Source: Peromyscus leucopus
Lineage: Eukaryota > Chordata > Mammalia > Rodentia > Cricetidae
Direction: 5' to 3'
NCBI RefSeq assembly: GCF_004664715.2
Contig: NC_051064.1
Span: 111,862,240-111,926,239, forward strand
Length of the DNA stretch: 64,000 nucleotides
Under the pieces are notes generated by a model. It was given only the letters and a program-made list of their open reading frames with translations, did not search any database and was not told the DNA's origin. Positions 53,967 through 63,565 of the stretch are shown one piece after another. Position numbers and translations under genes: made by a program. Within the stretch, counting starts at the first letter, position 1, and each line of letters begins with the position of its first letter.

Positions 53967-54360
53967 AGGGCTAATGAAATGGCTTAGTGGTTAAGAGTGT
54001 TTGCTATTCTTTCAGAGGACCCAAATTTGGTTCTAAGCAACCATGTCAGGTAGCCCACAACCACCTATAACTCCAGTTCCAGAGGATCCAACACCCTCTT
54101 TTGGTTTCTAACCCGAATGCATATGTACATACTTATACATAGATACACCACATACACAAAAATAAAACAAATCTTAAAATTTTTAAAAGGGGGCTAGAAA
54201 GATGGCTCCATACTTGCTGTTCTTCCAAAGGACCTGAGTTTGGTTCCCAGCACCCATGATGGCCAACTCAACCACATTAACACGAATTTCAGGGTATCTG
54301 ATACCCCTTTTGACCTCTGTGGGCACACACATAAATTTTAAGAATATATTTTTAAAAGGG
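53967..54360 (+). mobile_element. Two B2/B3 SINEs in tandem (plus)
   Basis: GGGCTAATGAAATGGCTTAG (53967) with a tail to about 54185, then GGGGCTAGAAAGATGGCTCC (54189) to about 54350. Confidence 0.75.
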
Positions 54361-54401
54361 AAGGGGGTGAAGAAATGGCATGATAAGTAAAAATAATTTT
54401 A

Positions 54402-54585
54402 AGCTGGGTAGTGGTAATGTTCACCTTTAATCTCGGCACTCAGGAGACTGAGGCAGGCAAATCTCTGAGTTCAAGGCCAGCCTGGTCTACAGAGCTAATT
54501 TTAGGATGGCCAGGGATACATAGAGAAACCTTGTCTCAAAACAAAACAAAACAAAATAATAATAATAATAATAATAATTTAAAAA
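54402..54585 (+). mobile_element. B1 SINE (plus) with (AAT)n tail
   Basis: AGCTGGGTAGTGGTAATGTT to CTTGTCTC, AAAAC units, then nine to ten AAT units (54554-54580). Confidence 0.85.
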
Positions 54586-54597
54586 AGGTTGCAGCTG

Positions 54598-54749
54598 GGG
54601 CTGGAGAGATGGCTTAGTGGTTAAGAGCACTGGCTGCTCTTCTAGAGGTTCCAGGTTCAATTCCCAGAACCCACATAGCAGCTCACAACTGTCTGTAACT
54701 CCAGTTCCAGGGAATCTAACACCCTAACACAAATACACAGAAAATAAAG

Positions 54750-54805
<56 letters not shown>
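54598..54805 (+). mobile_element. B3 SINE (plus), followed by a 52-nt T tract
   Basis: GGGGCTGGAGAGATGGCTTA to AATACACAGAAAATAAAGGG. The T run 54752-54803 is on the wrong strand for this SINE's tail. Confidence 0.8.
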
Positions 54806-54810
<5 letters not shown>

Positions 54811-54819
54811 AGAATGAAG

Positions 54820-54985
54820 CTGGTCATGGTGATGCATGCCTTTAATCTTGGCACTTGGGAGGCAGAGACAGGTGGATCCCTGTAAGTTCCAGAATGTTTG
54901 GTCTACATAGCCAGTTGTAGGTTTAGCTAAAGTTATGTGATGAGATTCTGTCTCAAAAAACAAACAAAAAGAACAACAAAAAAAG
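54820..54985 (+). mobile_element. B1 SINE (plus), diverged
   Basis: AGCTGGTCATGGTGATGCAT to GATTCTGTCTC and a CAAACAAAA tail; AAAAAAGAATG on both sides. Confidence 0.8.
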
Positions 54986-54989
54986 AATG

Positions 54990-55312
54990 CACAGGTGCTA
55001 ATGTCTGGGCTGAGTCCTGAATAGTCATTGGACAGCCAGACAAGTAAAAGAACACTCCAGACAGAAGAAATAGAAATTATGCAAGTACCAGGCAGGTAGG
55101 GAAAAGGTACTTTGGAGGGCTTGATGGGGCTCAGCTGGGGCTAGACAACCAATGGGATTCGATGCCATGCTGGTGCCTTTACATAAAGACAAAAACTCCA
55201 AGTATTGTTAATAAGGGAGTCATTCAACAAACATATACTAATTGAGGTCAGGTCCTAATGGATAATAGACTAGCAAAGGAGATGGGGTAATCAATCTTGA
55301 TTTAAATTACAT
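54990..55312. other. Unannotated stretch
   Basis: No confident feature. Confidence 0.4.
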
Positions 55313-55472
55313 TTAGGTTATTTATTGTGTTTATGGGTGTGGAGGTCAAAGAACAACTTGTGGGAATTGTCCCCTATTCTCTACTTCCACTGTACAATCC
55401 CAGGAATCACACTCAGGTCATCAGGTTGGTGGCACACTCCTTTATCTGCTGGGCCATCTCCCTTGGCCATAA
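55313..55472 (-). mobile_element. B3-like SINE (minus)
   Basis: GGGTGTGGAGGTCAAAGAAC, CCAGGAATCACACTCAGGTC, GGGCCATCTCCCTTGGCC. Confidence 0.7.
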
Positions 55473-55475
55473 TCA

Positions 55476-55838
55476 TTAGTCTTGTCAACTTGATCTGATT
55501 GAAAAGCACCTAGGAGATTGATCAAGCACACCTCTGTGTGTCTGTGAAGGTGTTTCTGAGAGGATTAACTAAAGGGGGTGAGATTTGTCTTAAATGTGAA
55601 CAGTGCCATCCAAATATGAGCTGAGGCCCCGATGGGGTAAAGAGAAACAGGAGAAAGCCCAGGAGTGCAGCACCCACCCGCTTTCCTCCCCTCTGTCTGC
55701 TTCCTGGCCACCTGAGCTGCTTTGTTCCCATCCTTTCCCCACCATAATGGACCCATGTATAACCTTGAGCCAAAACATGCTTCCTTCCTGGTTTTGCTCA
55801 GGACATTTTGCCATGATAACAAAAGTCTGACTAACACA
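55476..55838 (+). mobile_element. Old ERVL/MaLR-like LTR or related element (plus)
   Basis: TTAGTCTTGTCAACTTGATC start and AAAAGTCTGACTAACACA end. CTCTGTGTGTCTGTGAAGGTGTTTC is conserved in related mammalian repeats, from memory. Confidence 0.5.
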
Positions 55839-56214
55839 GAGAGATAGTTTTGCTTGTAAAACTATCTTATAGTTAGCTATAAGATATAACTATCTTATTG
55901 TATAGCTTGTAAAAGTGTAGGGAAAGGTGTTATATACATAACACCCATGACTAACAAGTCAGGGATTCCTACTATGTTTCCCTCATCAAATTTTGTTTAT
56001 GTGTATGTTTATTTCACCTTCACTTGGCAAAAAGATGTTTTAAAAGACTTAGATCAGGATTGTGGGGAAAGAAAAGTAGAAAGGAAATGGCCCTAGAAAA
56101 GGTTCAAGTCCTAGCTATCACAGGATGTGATTTTTGGCAGGTTAACTCGCCCTTCAGAGACCCAGTCTACAAAGCTACAGAGTGAAAATACCAACCCCTG
56201 TTTTTCAAGAAGTG
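55839..56214. other. Unannotated stretch
   Basis: Tandem-like TATCTTATAGTTAGCTATAAGATATAAC-type words at 55855-55900 form short inverted repeats; otherwise no feature. Confidence 0.4.
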
Positions 56215-56365
56215 TCAAGATGAGCATGGTGATGCATGCCTTTAATCCTAGCACTCTAGAGGCAGAAGCAGGCTGATCTCAGTGAATTGAAGGCCAGCCT
56301 GATCTACACAGTGAGTTCCAGGACAGGCAGGGCTACAAAATAAAGAGACCCTGTCTCAAGGGTTT
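56215..56365 (+). mobile_element. B1 SINE (plus)
   Basis: AAGATGAGCATGGTGATGCA to GAGACCCTGTCTCAAGG. Confidence 0.8.
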
Positions 56366-56684
56366 TAGTTGAGGTTGTGGGAGTGTTAGGAAATTAAGTT
56401 ATCATACATAGCATAACTGTGGGACAAAGGAATATCACAGCCAAGCTTGGCTTGGCTGATCAGGAACTTCCAGACAGTGGCTTCAAGTGCCTACTAATGT
56501 AGTTTGGAAATTAAGCAGATGGTATGGTATGCCATCCATACACCCATCAAGATTAAAGCAATCCTGTTCCCAGCTGCCACATCCCTCTCTGAAAACTGCC
56601 CAATGCGGTGTAAGCGGCCGCTGCAAGGCTGCGCCTCCTTCCTAGGTGTGTTATGCCTCCCACGACTGGCCCATAGTTGACTAA
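56366..56684. other. Unannotated stretch with a small CpG cluster
   Basis: CAATGCGGTGTAAGCGGCCG and GGCTGCGCC at about 56600-56635 give five CpGs in 40 bp in an otherwise CpG-poor region; origin unknown. Confidence 0.4.
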
Positions 56685-57180
56685 GTGAGGTGTTGTGGAA
56701 TATTATTTTAAGACGTATTACATTTGTTTATGCTTTGGAACATTTGTTATGTTTCATTGGTTTAACTCTGTGAAGCTGTGTTACTTTGCCTTTCTAAAAC
56801 ACCTGATGGTCTAATAAAGAACTCAATGACCAGTAGCTAGGCATCAGCAAGAATAGGTGGGGCTGAGAGAATAAATATGAGGAGAAATCTGAGGAGAGGA
56901 AAGAGGAAGAGCAAGGAGAGGAGGATGCAAGGGGCCAGCCACACAGCCAGCCACAGAGTAACAGTGAAAGAAAAGATATACAGAAATAAAGGTAAAAGCC
57001 CAGAGGCAAAAGATAGATGGGATAATTTAAGTTAAGAAAAGCTGACTAGAAACAAGCCAAGCTAAGGTCAGGCATGCATAAGTAATAATAAGTCTACATG
57101 CGTGATTTATTTGGGAACTGGGTGGCAGACCACCCAAAAGAGCCAAAGAGCAGAGTAAAAAACAATCAACCGCAGTGGGG
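56685..57180 (+). mobile_element. Solo ERV2 LTR (plus), RMER17-like
   Basis: LTR 56691-57174, TGTTGTGGAATATTATTTTA to CAATCAACCGCA. GTGAGG before and GTGGGG after match 5/6. Same family as 45779 but a different structural variant. Confidence 0.8.
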
Positions 57181-57367
57181 GACATGGAATTCACACCTAT
57201 TTGCTTCAATTCTGGAATAATTCTAAAGGGTTATTTGTTCTTGACTCTCGTAGGAACATAGAGAATTCTATTTTAACTTCATCACAACCCAGCTTCTTCC
57301 TCTGCCCCATCATGTACCCTCAGGTATTTATCATTTCAGTTTTCCTTGTTTGCTTAAAAAATGTTAT

Positions 57368-57566
57368 TTTTAATTATGTCTGTATCTGTCTGTCTGCGGG
57401 TATGTACATTCACAGGTGCCCACAAAAGCCCAAAGGCATTGAGGGTGCCTGAATTGGAGTGACAGGAGAGTGTGAGCTCCCTGATGTGGGTTCAGGGAAC
57501 TCAACTCTAGTCCTCTGCAAGACCACCACATACTCTTAGCCACTGAGCCAGCATTCCAACCCCAAA
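57368..57566 (-). mobile_element. B3 SINE (minus)
   Basis: CAGGTGCCCACAAAAGCCC, GGAACTCAACTCTAGTCCTC, CTGAGCCAGCATTCCAACCCC. Confidence 0.75.
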
Positions 57567-58361
57567 AGGTATGGATCCTAAGTGCCTGCTCTGACTACTT
57601 ATCTCTGACTCAGGTTGTTTACCAGAGAGCCCGAGTATAGACAGGGAACGGAAAGGCAGGTTCCGATCTGAGGAGGGCTCTGCTCCAACAAGCTGTCCCA
57701 TTAACCATTGGACAGCAGTGGACGTTCTTTCCCTCTGGTGGCAATACACTGCCACTGTCTGCTTTTCCTGGTTTTCCAGCTACCAATAAAATTTTCTCCT
57801 TAATTGCCTTTTTCTGTTTCTTCATGGCTTCTGCTTTCTGCCTTCTCTGTTTATCTGTAAACTCTGACTACTTCATTTAGTAAAACTTTGCTCTTGAGGG
57901 CTTCACAATGGAATGAACATTAGTAATGTTAATGGAAAAGGAGATGGCCCTTCCCCACTAATGGTGACCTCATCCCCACGCCAAGAGTCCACGTATATGA
58001 AACGAGTGAACACACAGCAGAGTCCTTACGTGAGTGTGAATTCCTGTTACGATACGAATTTATACCAAGGAGAGCATAGTTGTGTGTGGTGAACTGAGGA
58101 CACCAGAACAAGCAGAGTGTTCCAAGGACCGCTGTTTTCCCAGCAGCCTCAGCCAGCTTCCAGTTCACTTACCTTTTCCCTGACCTTGCAGCAGCACAGG
58201 GGAGCATTTCTTTCTGTCCCCTCTGCAGCCACACGCTCCCCCGTTGCTCCCACTTCTCTCATCAGTCTCCCTCTGCTTTGACAATCCCCATTTCTTCATG
58301 TCCTCAAACATTCCACTTTCCTCAGGGCTCTCTGCCGGTTAGGTTTTGGGTTTTGTTGTTT
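57567..58361. other. 0.8 kb without recognised feature
   Basis: A GGAACTCAACTC-like border only. Short minus-strand frames lack splice support. Confidence 0.4.
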
Positions 58362-58724
58362 TGTTTTGTCAACTTGATACAACTGAGGTAACCTGGAAAA
58401 AGGGAACCCCAATTGAGAAAACATCTCCATTAGATTGGCCTGTAGGAAAGTTGGTGGGGCATTTTCCTAGTTAGTGATTGATGTATGAGTGCCAACCTGG
58501 GCAGATGGCCCTCGGTTTTATAAGAAAGCAGGCTGAGCAGGCCATGAGAGCAAGCCAGGAAGCAGCTCTCCTCCATTGCCTCTGCATCAGCTCCTGCCTC
58601 CTGGTTCCTGCCCTGACTCCCCTTCATGATGGACTGAAGGCTGTAAGAATAAATGAAACTCTTACAATTTAAGTTGGTTTTAGTCATGTTTTATCACAGC
58701 AACCGAGAAGCAAACTAAGACAGG
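58362..58724 (+). mobile_element. MaLR/ERVL-like LTR (plus)
   Basis: TTTTGTCAACTTGATACAAC start, TTTTATAAGAAAGCAGGCTG middle, GAAGCAAACTAAGACA end; same family as 12486. Confidence 0.65.
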
Positions 58725-58779
58725 GTCATTTTTGCCTTCTCTTCTCTCATTCCTCATTATCTGTCTGTGTTTAATTACA

Positions 58780-58925
58780 ATCTTTTGGGCTGAGACGATG
58801 GTTCAGTGGGTAAGAGCACCTGCTGTGCAAGCCTGAGGATTTGAGATTGAATCCCTAGAACTCCTTTAAAAAAAAACCAACCAACCAAACAAACAACAAC
58901 AACAAAAAAACCCCAAAACCCAAGG
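58780..58925 (+). mobile_element. B2/B3 fragment (plus) with CAAC-rich tail
   Basis: GGGCTGAGACGATGGTTCAG, TTGAATCCCTAGAACTCC, then AACC/AAC repeats. Confidence 0.65.
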
Positions 58926-59124
58926 GGGCTGGAGAACTATTTCAGCAGTTAAAAGAATGTACTGCTCTTAGCCGGGCGGTGGTGGTGCACGCCTTTAATC
59001 CCAGCACTCGGGAGGCAGAGGCAGGCGGATCTCTGTGAGTTCGAGGCCAGCCTGGGCTACCAAGTGAGTCCCAGGAAAGGCGAGAGGCGCAAAGCCACAC
59101 AGAGAAACCCTGTCTCGAAAAACC

Positions 59125-59155
<31 letters not shown>

Positions 59156-59280
59156 CCGCTCTTACTGAGGATCCACATGTGGTTCCTAGCACCCACATCA
59201 GTAGCTCATAACCATCTGTAACTTCAGCTCTAGGGAATGCTAGCACTTATGTGTACATACCCACACACAGAAATAAAAGC
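58926..59280 (+). mobile_element. B2/B3 SINE (plus) split by a B1
   Basis: GGGGCTGGAGAACTATTTCA, cut at GTACTGCTCTTA (58959-58970), resumes at GTACCGCTCTTA (59153-59164) with GGTTCCTAGCACCCACATCA and an AGAAATAAAAG end. Confidence 0.9.
58971..59152 (+). mobile_element. B1 SINE (plus) nested in B2/B3
   Basis: GCCGGGCGGTGGTGGTGCAC to GTCTCGAAAAACC and an A26 tail. A local duplication gives GGAAAGGCGAGAGGCGCAAA where other copies have GGAAAGGCGCAAA. Confidence 0.95.
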
Positions 59281-59460
59281 CAGACATGGCCTCACAGTTG
59301 GAGTGAAGACAGAGACAGGAAGGTCAGTGGGCTTGCTGGCCACCAGCGTAGGTCCAACCTAACCATCCTAGGTTCAGTGAGAGACCCTGTTTCCAAGCAA
59401 TGAGGCGGAGAGTGCTAGAACAGGGTACCATCATGTCCCACACATGTACACAGCCTCGTG

Positions 59461-59461
59461 T

Positions 59462-59493
<32 letters not shown>

Positions 59494-59550
59494 GCTAGGA
59501 ATCACACCCAGTGCAAGCACTCTACCACTGTGCCACATCTCTTTGTTTCG
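59461..59550 (-). mobile_element. (TG)n plus ID-like SINE (minus)
   Basis: TG repeat 59461-59491, then GCTAGGAATCACACCCAGTG, CTACCACTGTGCCACATC. Confidence 0.65.
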
Positions 59551-60440
59551 TTTTTGTTTGTTCTTTTCTTTCTGTTGGGCAGCATCAGAGCTTCTCCCTT
59601 TCTAGAGAAACCTGTATCCTCCCCTCTCTCTTTGAGCAGACCGAAGCTTCTTTCCTCTGGGAAGAGTTCTCTGAATCTTCCAGGCAAAACTAGTCACTTT
59701 TTTTTTTTCTGTATGCCTTTCATATTGTCAAACAAAAGTAGTATTTATGTGTTTTATCCCAAGGGCCCTCTCTGGTAGCACTTAAGGGCATCTTCTCTTC
59801 TTGCAGTCAGTGGTCAGAAATAGTTAATTATTAGACAGAATTAAAGAGAATATAAGATTGGAAGATGTTAGAAGAGGTTGAATTCCCAGCATAGACAAGT
59901 GTCTTCCCCAACTTGGGTCCTAATAGGGAAGAACTGTAGCCCCAAACAATGAGGTGAGGACATGTAGGTAGGTGCACTTGAAAAGCTTGAATCTCAAGGT
60001 TCCTCTGACTCTTTGGGAACTGTAAAAGTGACCCACTATCTCAAATGGGAAGATAAATGCCCACTCTTCACCCCCAAGTTGGTAACTTAGAAAAACAACA
60101 TAGATCCCTAGGATCTCCGCTGATCCCTCCTCCTGGCCACCAGATTGATAACTAGTTATTAACTAGCCCAGCTAGGTAAGTACAGGGTCTGCTAAAATAG
60201 AACAGATTGTGTACCAAAGCAGCCATAGGATCTGGCTCACAAGTGCCAATAGAGTGTGCTTGAGGGCTGGATAAGTGGTGGTAAGGTCTAAAGCTGGATT
60301 GGGAAGAGAAGAGTTTGCCAACATTGAAGTACTTTCCTGTATTACAGTGTTTGGCTGGCAAGGGACCCAAAAGATGATTCTGTACAGTACTGGATACCCT
60401 TTTTCGTTACTGTACCACTGTAAGTTTTGCTTATTAAAAA
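59551..60440. other. 0.9 kb without recognised feature
   Basis: No recognised repeat or exon; frames under 110 codons only. Confidence 0.4.
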
Positions 60441-60444
60441 AAAA

Positions 60445-60795
60445 AAGGAAGAAAGAACGAACCACAGAGTTTGCATGGATCTGCACTACATCCTCTGCAT
60501 TTACGTTATGGTTGTTGACTTGGTGTTTTGGGGGGACTCCTGACAGTGCAAGTCAGGGTTTCTCTGACTCTTTTGCCTGCTTATGGAACCCCTTTCTTCC
60601 TACTGAGTTGCCTAGCTCAGCCTTGATGTGAGGGTTTGTGCCCAGTCTTATTGGATATTGTTGTGCCCTGTTCGACTGATGTCCCTGGGAGGCCTGCCCT
60701 TTACTGGGGGGATACAGGTGGTGCATGGAGGGAAGGGAAGCTGTGGTTGGGATGTATTGTATGAGAGAAGAATAAATAAAAATTTTAAAAAGCTA
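60445..60795 (+). mobile_element. L1 3' UTR fragment (plus), older rodent subfamily
   Basis: TGCCTAGCTCAGCCTTGATG, GTGCCCAGTCTTATTGGATA, GATGTCCCTGGGAGGCCTGC and GAGAAGAATAAATAAAAATT are the rodent L1 3' UTR end in order. Distinct from the L1 at 35260. Confidence 0.8.
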
Positions 60796-60829
60796 CAGAG
60801 AAAGTCCAAGGACAGCCAAGCTTAGGCAC

Positions 60830-61558
60830 AAAAGAAAACCATCAAAAACAGAAAGCTGGTGACGATGTAATTGAACAAGCAAGCAGCAGAACTTGGCAGC
60901 TTTGGCCACATGGTTCTGGCTTTAGCGTTAAGGACAGAAGAAAGGGGTTAAGGAATTTTCCTCCGTGACTAAGGAAAGCCACTGAGGCCAGGCATATGTC
61001 AGGGGTGTCCCTGAATGAAGGCCCAGAGAGGCCATTGTGTGAGGCTGTGAAGGAGAAGCCTGAATTGCTTTGGGGACCCCAACATGTTGGAGATGCCAGA
61101 CTGTGGCACACATGCTAAGGAAAGCTGCTAGTAGGGACTAGAACAGCCGAAGAGAACGAAGTATGCTGCAGTCAACAGAGCTGAGAAAAGTTGGAGACCT
61201 GAGGAGCACTTTGACATCAGACATGGAGATGCAGAGTTTGGAGTTTGTCCAGCTGGTTTTCAGTCTTGCTTTGGTCCAGTATTTCCTCACTATGCTCCCT
61301 TTTCTATGTTTTTGGAACAGTAATGTATATCCTGTGCCATTATATGTTGGAAGTATGTGATCTCTGTTTTTTGTTTTTAACTTTGATTTTATAGGGAATT
61401 ACAGTTAAGAGATTACATGGATCTCAGAAGAGACTTTGAATTTGGGGCTTTAAAACATTGTTGAGACTGTGATAGACTCTGGGGACTTTTGAAGTTGGAC
61501 TGAATGCATATCTGCATTATGATATGGCTGTAAGCCATTGGGGGCCAGGGAGTGGAAT
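60830..61558 (+). mobile_element. MaLR internal sequence, 3' part (plus)
   Basis: GGCAGCTTTGGCCACATGGT, CTTTGATTTTATAGGGAATT, GGGACTTTTGAAGTTGGACT and GGGGGCCAGGGAGTGGAATG follow the order of MaLR internal 3' ends, directly upstream of an LTR. No intact frame. Confidence 0.65.
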
Positions 61559-61875
61559 GTGGTGGTTTGGAAGAAAATGGCCCCCAAAGGGAGTGACACT
61601 AGTAGAGGTGTGGCCTTGCTGGAGTGGGTGTGGCCTTGTTAGAGGAAGTGTGTCACTGTGGAGGTGGGCTTTCAGGTCTCATCTATGCTCAAGCCACGCC
61701 CACTGAGTTGGTTTACTTCTTGTTGCCTACAAATCAAGATGTAGAATTCTCCAGCACCATGTCTGCCTGCACACCACCATACTCCCAGCTGCCATGTTCC
61801 CCGCCATGACAATAATGGACTGAACCTCTCAACTGTGAGCTGCCACCTCAATTAAATGTTTTCCTTTGTAAAAAA
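61559..61875 (+). mobile_element. MaLR LTR (plus), 3'-truncated
   Basis: TGTGGTGGTTTGGAAGAAAA through AATTAAATGTTTTCCTTTGT. The usual ...ACTAAGACA end is missing and an A-rich stretch follows. The ~61-codon frames within are incidental. Confidence 0.7.
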
Positions 61876-61879
61876 AATT

Positions 61880-62164
61880 TAAAAAAGAAAAATCAAGTTT
61901 AATGAATAGGAATCTCACTTTTACAACTTAAGTAAAACATAGCTCTCTGAACAGATGAAGATAAGTCTCTTCTGTATCCAGAATCTAATCAATATTTATA
62001 TGTATAATTCAGCTATCTTTTGGCTTAAAAGTGCTGATTGGGAAATGTGATCATTTATACTATTTTCTACAGAGAAAATGTTTTACTGTTTAAAATAACC
62101 CTGGACTTTTGAATTATAACCTGTTTTTATGTTCAGGCTATCAGAGTATTATTTCTCCTTCAGT
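61880..62164. other. Unannotated AT-rich stretch
   Basis: No recognised feature. Confidence 0.4.
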
Positions 62165-62440
62165 TGTACATAAAATGTTTTTACATTCAAAAAAAAGGAC
62201 AAACACTATAGAATTGTATTACATGAAATATATAGAATACACAAATTCATAGAGACAGAAAGATTAGACGTTATCTCAAGACAGAGAAGGAAGAAAAGAT
62301 TATAGAGCAATGATTTCCTAAGTACAGAATCTCAGTTTTGTGTGAAGGAAAAACTCCACAAATGGACAGTAGTATCAGGACATAATATCATGAATGTAAT
62401 AAATCAATACAATTAATGTAAAAAAATCAAGTTTCATTGC
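62165..62440 (+). mobile_element. Old L1 3' UTR-like fragment (plus)
   Basis: TTCATAGAGACAGAAAGATT, GGAAAAACTCCACAAATGGA resemble old mammalian L1 3' ends. Confidence 0.5.
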
Positions 62441-62760
62441 TCTGAAAAAACAAAGAAATAAAAATATGGAGTGTTCTATAAGCCCCTGTGCCAGCCTTTC
62501 ACAGGAGCCACCAGGACCTCCTTATCATTTCAATATTAGTATCTGAGCGATTGAAGCAGAGATTACCATAACTCCATAGACAACTATGGTGAAAGGAACC
62601 AGAAGACTCAGAATATAGACTGAGGGTATAACTCAGACATGCTATAAGAGAGGTCAAGTGGAAGCCTCTAAAACTGCCCCAACAAGAGCCAGCACACTAA
62701 ATCAAAACCATGTGGAGTGACAGAATTTAAAGCCTTCTCCAAAATTTTCAGAATGCAAGG
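62441..62760. other. Unannotated stretch
   Basis: No recognised feature. Confidence 0.4.
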
Positions 62761-62761
62761 A

Positions 62762-62890
62762 TGGATCCAGGTGTGGTAGCACAGGCATGTAACCCCAGTC
62801 CTCAGGATGGAAGGAGAATCACAAAGTCAAAGCTGCCTGCTCTCCATATAGAGTTCCAAGCCAGCCTGGGGATGGGGAAGGAAGGGAGAA
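62762..62890 (+). mobile_element. Old B1-like SINE (plus)
   Basis: TCCAGGTGTGGTAGCACAGG, AGTTCCAAGCCAGCCTGGG. Confidence 0.55.
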
Positions 62891-62944
62891 AGGTAGGAAA
62901 TAGAAATAGGGGTGAGGTTGGAATTGAGAATGAATACAATGGTA

Positions 62945-62971
62945 TGTAGCATGAATCTTAAGAGTCTTATT
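62945..62971 (+). mobile_element. 27-bp 5' stub of the 50948-type LTR
   Basis: TGTAGCATGAATCTTAAGAG then TCTTATT matches the first bases of the LTR at 50948 with two substitutions and one missing base. The match stops exactly where the gammaretroviral R region begins. Confidence 0.75.
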
Positions 62972-63115
62972 GGCGCAAGTCCTCCGAGAGACTTCGCCCC
63001 GGGTACCCATGTATCTAATAAACCCTCTTGCTTTTGCATCTGATCTGTGGTTTCGGTGTGTTCCTTGGGTTTGGGGTCTCTCCTGAAGGAAGATCTCCCC
63101 TGGGGGTCTTTCATT
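62972..63115 (+). mobile_element. Gammaretroviral R-U5 (no U3)
   Basis: Begins GGCGCAAGTCCTCC at the R start and has AATAAA at 63017-63022. R ends near 63038 (TTGCA) and U5 ends at TTTCA (63113) just before a primer-binding site. No U3 is present upstream; 62971 and below is unrelated LTR/SINE DNA. Recognised from the conserved gammaretroviral R-U5 layout. Confidence 0.9.
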
Positions 63116-63134
63116 TGGTGGCCCGTACGGGGAT
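63116..63134 (+). promoter_or_regulatory. Gammaretroviral primer-binding site, tRNA-Pro-like
   Basis: TGGTGGCCCGTACGGGGAT, 2 bp after U5. It resembles the proline-tRNA site but has three substitutions and one extra G, so the actual primer is uncertain. Confidence 0.65.
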
Positions 63135-63170
63135 AGAGACCCCTCCCTGGGACCACCGACCCACCGTCAG

Positions 63171-63525
63171 GAGCCCTACCCTAGAGGCGCACCTCCAAGC
63201 CCTCCAATTGGTGCAAAAGACGGTGTGGAAACCCCTGCCTACCGGGAGCAACTGAACCGCCCGGTGGTGCCTCACCCATTCAAGATTGGGGACTCTGTCT
63301 GGGTCCGACGCCATCAATCCAGGAACCTAGAGCCGAGATGGAAAGGACCATACACCGTCCTGTTAACTACTCCCACCGCACTCAAGGTTGACGGGATAGC
63401 GGCTTGGGTCCACGCGTCGCATGTGAAGGCTGCCAAGGAACCCGACGAAGCTGAGAGCACCGAGACATCTAGTTCAACGCTCTCCAAACCCACTAAAGAT
63501 AAGACTCACCCGGGGGTCCCCTTGA
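63171..63525 (+). pseudogene. pol: Integrase C-terminal remnant (pol), gammaretroviral
   Basis: Only the end of pol is present: the integrase C-terminal DNA-binding region, with recognisable [26 protein letters not shown] and HASHVK blocks (63258-63435). Gag, protease, reverse transcriptase, RNase H and most of integrase are absent, so the fragment cannot integrate or replicate anything. A small deletion near 63236 shifts the frame: codons before it are in the frame of 63171-63235, those after in the frame of 63225. Sequence before 63171 is 5' leader. Confidence 0.9.
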
Positions 63526-63565
63526 TCCCCCTCATAGTCCTCCTGACATTAGGAGGGGCATCACC
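63450..63565 (+). pseudogene. env: Env leader (signal-peptide) remnant
   Basis: After the integrase tail the same frame continues into a basic, then strongly hydrophobic stretch ([13 protein letters not shown], 63516-63556) with the character of an env signal peptide. It is followed within a few codons by transmembrane-subunit sequence in another frame. The whole surface subunit is missing, so no receptor-binding protein is encoded. In intact gammaretroviruses pol and env overlap here in different frames. Confidence 0.65.
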
